A program made the translations under genes and the position numbers. From the NCBI GenBank assembly GCA_014529385.2, contig CM043948.1, positions 82,381,760 through 82,445,759 on the forward strand: a stretch of 64,000 bases of DNA, written 5' to 3'. The DNA is from Adiantum capillus-veneris. Taxonomy: Eukaryota; Streptophyta; Polypodiopsida; Polypodiales; Pteridaceae. The notes beneath the pieces were generated by a model. The model did not search any database. It saw nothing but the letters and a program-made list of their open reading frames with translations, and was not told where the DNA came from. This document shows, one piece after another, positions 59,101-64,000 of the stretch. The stretch's first letter is position 1. Every line of letters starts with the position of its first letter.

Positions 59101-62100
59101 ATAAAAACTTGGCTCACCGGATCACACTCGTTACGAATGCCACAGTTCAACATCCCAACACCCATCAAAGCACCAGCAACCACATGCACATCCGTACTGT
59201 AAAGGAATTTATCGAGGTGGGGAAGCCCATCATCAACATTCCAAAGCGTAATCAAACCCTGCAGACATGAAACTCAACAAGACAATGAGTCATTACTATA
59301 TATGGTTATAATATTCAAATGCAGGAATCGATAGACAACAAGACTCACCAAACTTGCTGCAGCACTGGCCTTTCCATGCTCTTTGTTTTTGAAGAGCCAA
59401 CTACCAGCATCACTACCCTCCACAGGAGGTGGTGTCATCAACTTATCCTGTCATATACATAGAGTCCTTGTGTTCTCATACACCTCAATGATATGAGCAG
59501 AAGGTCGTCAACTAAAGTACCTGCCCAAATCCTGCATTGACAAATGCATTGACGAATGTAGCAGCCAAGTTTTGTCGAGCCGAATCAACATTAGCTCCAG
59601 CACTTGCCCGACCATCAATAAGATGAGCCTGAATGCTTCATACTATTAAATTTGCAAACCCAATAGCAGTACTTAGTCAGAAAAAGAGCGTCTGAAAGTA
59701 AAGTTACTTTGTAAATGTCTTCAGGAGTCTTGGCTTCCATTACATCCAGATCACGAGCGAGTGTGAGGTAGCCCTCACTAAGCTTGCTATTGTTTATGAT
59801 ATCTTGTAACAACTCCTTTTTATCTTCGTTACCGATGATCATATGATCCTCCAGCTCAAAAGTAACACCCTGAAAACCAATGATGGTTAAACAATCACAA
59901 TAGAAGCACAAGGCACATACAAAATGTAGAACTTCTGCACACAATTGTACCTGTCTGGCTAAAATAAAGCAAAGTTGTTGCAGCTCAAGTGCATCTTTGC
60001 AGGATACTAAGGTTTGCTCCACAAGCTACAAGTAGAGATTTTATCAGGCAATGACAAGTCAATTAAAAGAGCACTTCAAACCCATCACTCTTGGTCCCAA
60101 CTGACCAGCAATTTGTCCATTCTAAGGGCAACACGCAAGGCATCAGGGTACTTTTCAAACTTCATGTAGATCTTGTACGCTATATCCAAGACTTGCATAT
60201 CATCCACCTCTGACATATAGCTGCAACATAAAAAAAGGTCAAAAAAAAGCCGCATAGTATTTAATCAGCAACTAGAAGATGGACCATCAGACTCCTTTAA
60301 TCCTCCATAAGTAGGTTAGTTTGATAATGGCTTAGAATGAAGGGGCAGGGTTCAGAGCTAATGTGACAAGGGTTGAACCGCATAAAGACCGCATAAAGAC
60401 TGTCTCTATTGGCTAATTCAAACCCTCCTGAAACCACACAGCAGCTACAAAGTTGGAGCCCACTTGACCACCAAGGTATTTGTACTTCACAGAACAAAGA
60501 AGCAACTGGTTTGTAACGTAGTAAAAAGACCTGGAAACCTTGATTATTGACAGTCTTTCAGTGTTCCAACCTAGCCATAATCCCAAAAGTGAACTGAACT
60601 AACCAGACAAATATGTTATTCGTGTAAGGAGCAGGAGGGCACAAACTATCCAAAGCACACAGATATCTGAAAATTTTCAAACATATCTGAAAGGGCAATT
60701 ACAGTACTTACGTCAACCTCCGATCAACCAATCAGCCATACCTTTTTCAAAGTCTCAAAACATTGACTACTTGATTGTTTTGACTCTAACACGCTTCATA
60801 ACCACTACAAACTCGGTCAAGATAACTGGAATGAAGAAGAGGGAGGTCATGAAGAAAACAAAACTCATAACCAAACAACAAGCCCCCATTTATGTGACAA
60901 TCCTAAAGTACCATTTGTAGTACTTGTGCCTTTCTATAACTGTCACCTTGCCATGCCTGTCAGGTATGCACAAGTTCGCTTGTAATTTGCCTTCTCAATG
61001 TGATCAGGGAGCAAGTCCAGGGTTTCCACCTTCAAGATATTTCCACCAAAAAAAAATCAGTGATTAAATGTTGTGTGTTGACTTTAAATACTAGAAGTGA
61101 GCTTCGCAAACCTCGGTAAGAAGGTCAACAGCTTCAGGTTCTGCATTGTGCTACCAATATCCAACCATTTCTTAATATCAGTGAGTATGTTCAATTGCCA
61201 TTTGCATAATCATCACACATACAAGGTAGCATACCTTCACATGGAAAGGTACAATTTGTTTTACAAGCTCCATGAGATCATCTACAGGTTTATCTTCAAT
61301 CTGTAAACCAGCTGACCTTTTAACTCCCTTTTCTTTAAAAAAAGGCTTTGCAGAGACACAATAGATCTCCCCTTTGAACTACCATGCACAACATACTCGC
61401 AAAACCTCTGTGACCACAAACAATGCAGGCCTACAAGCAATCCCTTGAGGAACGGCAGATTGAATGGGCAAAGCAGAGGGGATTGATATTGAACATTAAC
61501 ATGTAAAAGTGATACAGATTGAGTAGAGTGAGAGCCTTCCACACGACCCTGCAGGAAAACTCAACACAACATACCTGACGAGTTTGAAACTCGACACCTA
61601 TCTCTCCAGCAAGATTTCTGAGACAAAGTACAGCAATGAGCATTGGTTACAGTGAAACATGCCAACATGAGCCCCCATATCTGCATACTACAATATCCTC
61701 TCAACAACTACCAAAATTTTACTTGAGGGAAAGATACTACCTTACATACTCATGTCCCCAAGAACCAATGTCCTCTACAGATCCCAGCAGCCTGAACTTC
61801 AGACTTTCCTACAAATTATGGTAGACATAGGTTCAAGACTTTCATAACAAACAACCATACTCTTCGAATAGGGGGAGCAAGAGTTTATCATTACCCTTTC
61901 TCCTTCCTCTGACATGGTCAAAGCTAATACTGAGATGATGTCAGCCAAATATCTCTGAAACCGGTGAAGATTTGTCCAACATAAGATGTTGAGGGGAGGC
62001 AAAACAGTTTAACTAAAGAAAAAAATGCACCTTCAAGTCACCCTCTGCCATGGTTTCATAAAACTTCTTCAAAGTACCATAATGAGGTCGCAAAAATTTG

Positions 62101-62151
62101 AGAGGCTTAGGAACAGACGTCATTGAGCTCGTAGCAGTGCGAATCTCTTGT
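46975..62151 (-). CDS. RPN1: 26S proteasome regulatory subunit RPN1 (5' end not seen)
   Basis: RPN1 (PSMD2 homologue) is the large base scaffold of the 19S particle; it binds ubiquitin-like shuttle receptors and the deubiquitinase. Exons from 5' to 3': 62151-62031, 61954-61895, 61808-61741, 61617-61575, 61300-61235, 61150-61112, 61029-60947, 60220-60106, 60025-59951, 59869-59708, 59628-59521, 59447-59349, 59258-59118, 58628-58524, 58445-58224, 48506-48393, 48310-48095, 48028-47969, 47888-47775, 47701-47616, 47536-47428, 47333-47155, 47050-46975 (stop TGA). All introns are GT-AG and the frame is unbroken for 819 codons. Conserved blocks: [102 protein letters not shown], ending [16 protein letters not shown]. 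The GALMGVG, GAVIGLG and LALGML segments are PC repeats. Plant RPN1 is about 890 residues, so ~70 N-terminal residues lie upstream, unrecognised or outside the window. Presumably functional. Confidence 0.95.
48531..48570. repeat. (CT)n microsatellite
   Basis: CT tract 25 bases inside the RPN1 intron acceptor, directly before LINE copy A. Confidence 0.95.
48572..49092 (+). mobile_element. LINE copy A, 5'-truncated 3' end
   Basis: Encodes the C-terminus of LINE ORF2 ([13 protein letters not shown], then [15 protein letters not shown] and [11 protein letters not shown]), matching copies B and C. It ends with the shared 3' end GGTCTCATAGGTCA.T.TGGCC and GACGTTAATAT, then a TTTCA tail and (TG)n. 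A 26-base poly(C) lies in its ORF at 48650. Confidence 0.8.
48650..48675. repeat. poly(C)26 inside LINE ORF2
   Basis: Encodes a proline run in copy A. Copy B has only a short C run at the equivalent place (about 51437), so the tract expanded after insertion. Confidence 0.95.
49095..49317 (+). mobile_element. LINE 3' end fragment between (TG)n and (CT)n
   Basis: 49143-49261 repeats the LINE terminus (GGATTCTAGTAGTAGTAGTA, then GGTCTCATAGGTCATTTTGG and GACGTTAATAT). It is flanked by (TG)n at 49095-49142 and (CT)28 at 49262-49317. Confidence 0.8.
49322..51650 (+). pseudogene. LINE copy B, ORF1 and internally deleted ORF2
   Basis: ORF1 remains at 49327-49815 ([20 protein letters not shown], a coiled-coil-like start; [15 protein letters not shown]). 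ORF2 starts near 49940 ([20 protein letters not shown], the AP-endonuclease start). At about 50130 it jumps to the reverse-transcriptase end ([14 protein letters not shown]). The thumb/connection region ([20 protein letters not shown]), a decayed zf-RVT and the C-terminus ([13 protein letters not shown]) follow. About 2 kb of endonuclease and RT core is missing relative to copy C. It ends in GGATTCTAGTAGTAGTAGTA and CT repeats. Confidence 0.75.
51651..52262. repeat. CA-rich minisatellite before LINE copy C
   Basis: ACCTCCGAAAGCAAGCACAC-type units recur three times at about 52090-52180 with CA tracts. A 299-codon minus-strand frame over this area is an artefact of the repeats. The stretch may be 5' sequence of LINE copy C. 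Confidence 0.7.
52263..56033 (+). pseudogene. LINE copy C, near full-length ORF2
   Basis: Endonuclease start near 52275 ([20 protein letters not shown]), then a linker ([18 protein letters not shown]). The reverse transcriptase lies at about 53940-54440: [20 protein letters not shown], the VDFHKAFD motif [21 protein letters not shown] and the YVDD box at 54344-54355. The thumb follows, then a zinc-finger end (IC.LC...E.K..LHYICHC) near 55390-55450 and the RQITDFF C-terminus. Stops and frame changes are scattered. The 3' end GGTCTCATAGGTCATTTTGG and GACGTTAATAT leads into (CT)36. This zf-RVT type is usual for the I/Jockey-like LINEs. It is antisense to RPN1. Confidence 0.85.
56034..56105. repeat. 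(CT)36 microsatellite, LINE tail
   Basis: Follows the LINE copy C terminus directly, as the CT tract at 49262 follows another LINE 3' end. Confidence 0.95.
56106..57716. other. RPN1 intron remainder; internal repeat, no gene
   Basis: ATTGGAAGGGC...CTTCTATAG.GAAGGGTG recurs at 56206 and 56388, each with a near-palindromic CCCTTCTATAGGGAAGGG-like core. A charged minus-strand frame at 57173-57523 ([20 protein letters not shown]) resembles a LINE ORF1 coiled coil, but this could not be confirmed. Confidence 0.45.
57717..57744. repeat. poly(G)28 tract in the RPN1 intron
   Basis: Homopolymer G on the plus strand (C on the RPN1 transcript), extended by GGGGGGC before it and AGGG after it. Confidence 0.95.
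58929..58986. repeat. short minisatellite in an RPN1 intron
   Basis: ACAACACTCCACTACTACCA occurs twice, at 58933 and about 58959, joined by CA repeats. Confidence 0.75.
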
Positions 62152-63009
62152 CTACACCATTGTTGAAAATTGTTAGAATCCGCTTGAACAATTGAATATG
62201 CTGCCTTCAGCACCTAGTTCACTTGTAATCAACTCCAAAGGGTCAACCTTGATTTAGAAATGTTACACAATGCATAATGACCATGTCCTACATCCAGATA
62301 ACTCCAAGTAAAGAGTAAGTGCATGTTAAAGACACATGCTAGTCATCCACAAGTCAATATAACTCACACTTAGTTTTGACTGACTAACTACTACGATCCC
62401 AATCAACATTATTAGAGCCCAACTCCATGGATGTAGAACTAAGTACCAATATACGCTCTCAACGCCAAGCATACACACACATATGAGCATAAATTTCAAT
62501 GTATTGCATCCTCTCTAAACATCATACATACTAAATACAAAGTATAACACTATTCTTCTCACTAGAACTTAACAATGACAACTCTTTCTAGCCGGTGAAG
62601 ACCTCAAGCAACTTGCAATCACATAACTTTTTTCCCGAGAAAAAGATCCTTCCATTAGTTAATGAAACTGCCCATAGGGCTACTACTAGAGAGGTCTATA
62701 TCAACAGCAAGGGGAGACTCTCCCATTGAAAAAACAGAATATGTACAATGGGGGCTAAATCACGAAATGGGAGGAGGAAAAAGCCACACAGGTGGACGGT
62801 AGTGCCATCTGGGTACATCCTGGACCATGGTGAAGAATGGCCAAGAAGGTAATTGGTGTGAAGAGGATTTTTAAGGTGACCTTTGGTTAAGATGACTAGT
62901 ACAAGGCTTGTCTTGGTGTCTCCTGATGACACTTTCATCTCTCAAAAGATGTTCAAAAATTGTTGCATAGGTACAAAGATTGTTGCATAAGTATGGTCTG
63001 CTCTCCCAT
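62152..63009. other. upstream of last readable RPN1 exon; no gene seen
   Basis: It should be intron or leader of RPN1 on the minus strand. No stretch encoding the missing N-terminal ~70 residues was found. An 80-codon minus-strand frame at 62696-62938 has no supporting features. Confidence 0.4.
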
Positions 63010-63240
63010 CTCATCCTACAAATTTAAATTCCAAGTTATCCAAGGATGATAATACTCCTTTGGTGGATGCTACGGAGTACAAGCAACTGATTTGTTCTAT
63101 CTTCTCCTTGGATAACACTCAATCTAATATCTACTATAACATGGATATCTTCAATCAGTTTTTTAGTCAGCTTCATCTCTCTCATGTTGCCACGGACCTC
63201 GTCAAAAATTGTGGCCCTAATGACTAAGGTATTCCTTGCT
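63010..63240 (+). pseudogene. Copia reverse-transcriptase/RNase H junction fragment
   Basis: The plus strand encodes KLSKDDNTPLVDATEYKQLI, then a decayed TRPDI.Y-like part (TQSNIYYNMDIFNQFFSQLH). This is the conserved Copia stretch just after the reverse transcriptase. Nothing else of the element is near. Confidence 0.6.
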
Positions 63241-63364
63241 GGATGCAGTTATTCTAATTCAATTGGTTGTGTTGACACACGGAGATCCATTGTTGGTTAC
63301 TACTCTGAGATCCGCTAGATCTAGATGTAATGGCTGAGTGAATGTGAAGTGAATGTCATTCTAC

Positions 63365-63505
63365 TGCATCAAGATTCCTACCTAGATGAGATGACCGAAT
63401 TCTGTTGTGAGTGCATCAAGAGTTCCATAAGGATGAGATGGCTACACATGAAACTAGGTGCATCAAGAGTTCCGAACTAGATGAGATGGCTAGATTGATT
63501 GATTG
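63365..63505. repeat. 46 bp tandem repeat, three units
   Basis: GCATCAAGA(T/G)TTCC...AGATGAGATG(G/A)C occurs at 63367, 63413 and 63459. Confidence 0.8.
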
Positions 63506-64000
63506 AAACATGTTGTTCACTTGAATCAAGTGTGTGATTTTGTGAATTGCATGCATGCTATGCGAATGTACCATCTTGTGGCAATGGTCAGGGGCATGGT
63601 TTACTTGGAATATGAAAAGAAAGGATGTGAATCTGATAGGAATGAGATTTACTAGATCAAGACATTCGTAAAAAGATCAATGCGGTCTGAATGTGATTGC
63701 CAAATGTGTTACAATGATCATGATTTGTATATGAGACCCAAAAAATGTGGTGGACTGATGTCTCTGTAGAAGTGCTGGATTTGTGGAGTCTAGTGCATGG
63801 GTACATAGTGTCTATTGAAGAAAGTTTCTATCCTTTGGCTGATTAGCAAGCGTAATCAAGGGCGATTACAATTCTTTCAGGTGACAGGAATGTCACAAGT
63901 TTGTGAGGTGGCATGCCCAATTTGAGGGACTGGCCGAGAGAACAATGGGTAAGAGTTTAAAAACTCTAACCCAAAAGAACTTTGAAGTTTTGACCGTAGG
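63506..64000. other. no gene seen
   Basis: Non-coding to the window edge. May be retroelement flank or RPN1 intron. Confidence 0.4.

Overview
The window is nuclear DNA from a land plant. Spliced genes with GT-AG introns, Copia, Ty3-like and LINE retroelement remains, very dense dinucleotide microsatellites and a decayed PPR gene of the type abundant in bryophytes and ferns point to a seed-free plant, most likely a fern. The exact taxon is an inference. Only one ordinary cellular gene is certain: the proteasome subunit gene RPN1 (minus strand, 62151 to 46975). It has 23 recognisable exons encoding 819 complete codons, all in frame; only the first ~70 residues are missing. One RPN1 intron is 9.7 kb long and holds a chain of LINE copies.

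The most notable object is an 8.39 kb DNA element at 5410-13799. It has ~48 bp imperfect terminal inverted repeats and a probable TA target duplication, and it sits inside a degenerate Ty3-like gag gene. It carries four gene models of its own, each with at least one intron: a small unknown gene (+), a gene whose product joins a histone H3 fold of CENH3 type to a Ulp1/SENP-like C48 cysteine protease (-), an unknown 449-residue gene (+), and a 620-residue transposase-like gene (-). Three of the four have one or two in-frame stops and no frameshift, and every stop is explained by a single C-to-T change. I know of no described transposon with this gene set.

Layout: 1-3624 is the leader and LTR of a minus-strand LTR element without visible coding; 3625-5409 and 13802-14972 are a Ty3-like gag split by the DNA element; 14973-19141 is a segment bounded by 260 bp inverted copies of an unknown coding fragment; 19345-22930 is a Ty3-like protease region and a repetitive tail; 22930-24555 is a Copia LTR and gag; 24556-29433 is a minus-strand reverse-transcriptase element (possibly Penelope-like) with a partial tandem copy; 29434-32840 is microsatellite-rich and non-coding; 32843-35109 is an unrecognised multi-exon gene; 35600-37060 and 40100-42860 are Copia remains; 44870-45560 is a PPR pseudogene; 46975-62151 is RPN1 with three or four LINE copies in its large intron; 63010-63240 is another Copia scrap.

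The retroelement genes are nearly all broken and probably silent. RPN1 is intact as far as it can be read. The DNA element looks recently inactivated. Exon limits were found by eye from splice signals and reading frame, without alignment tools.
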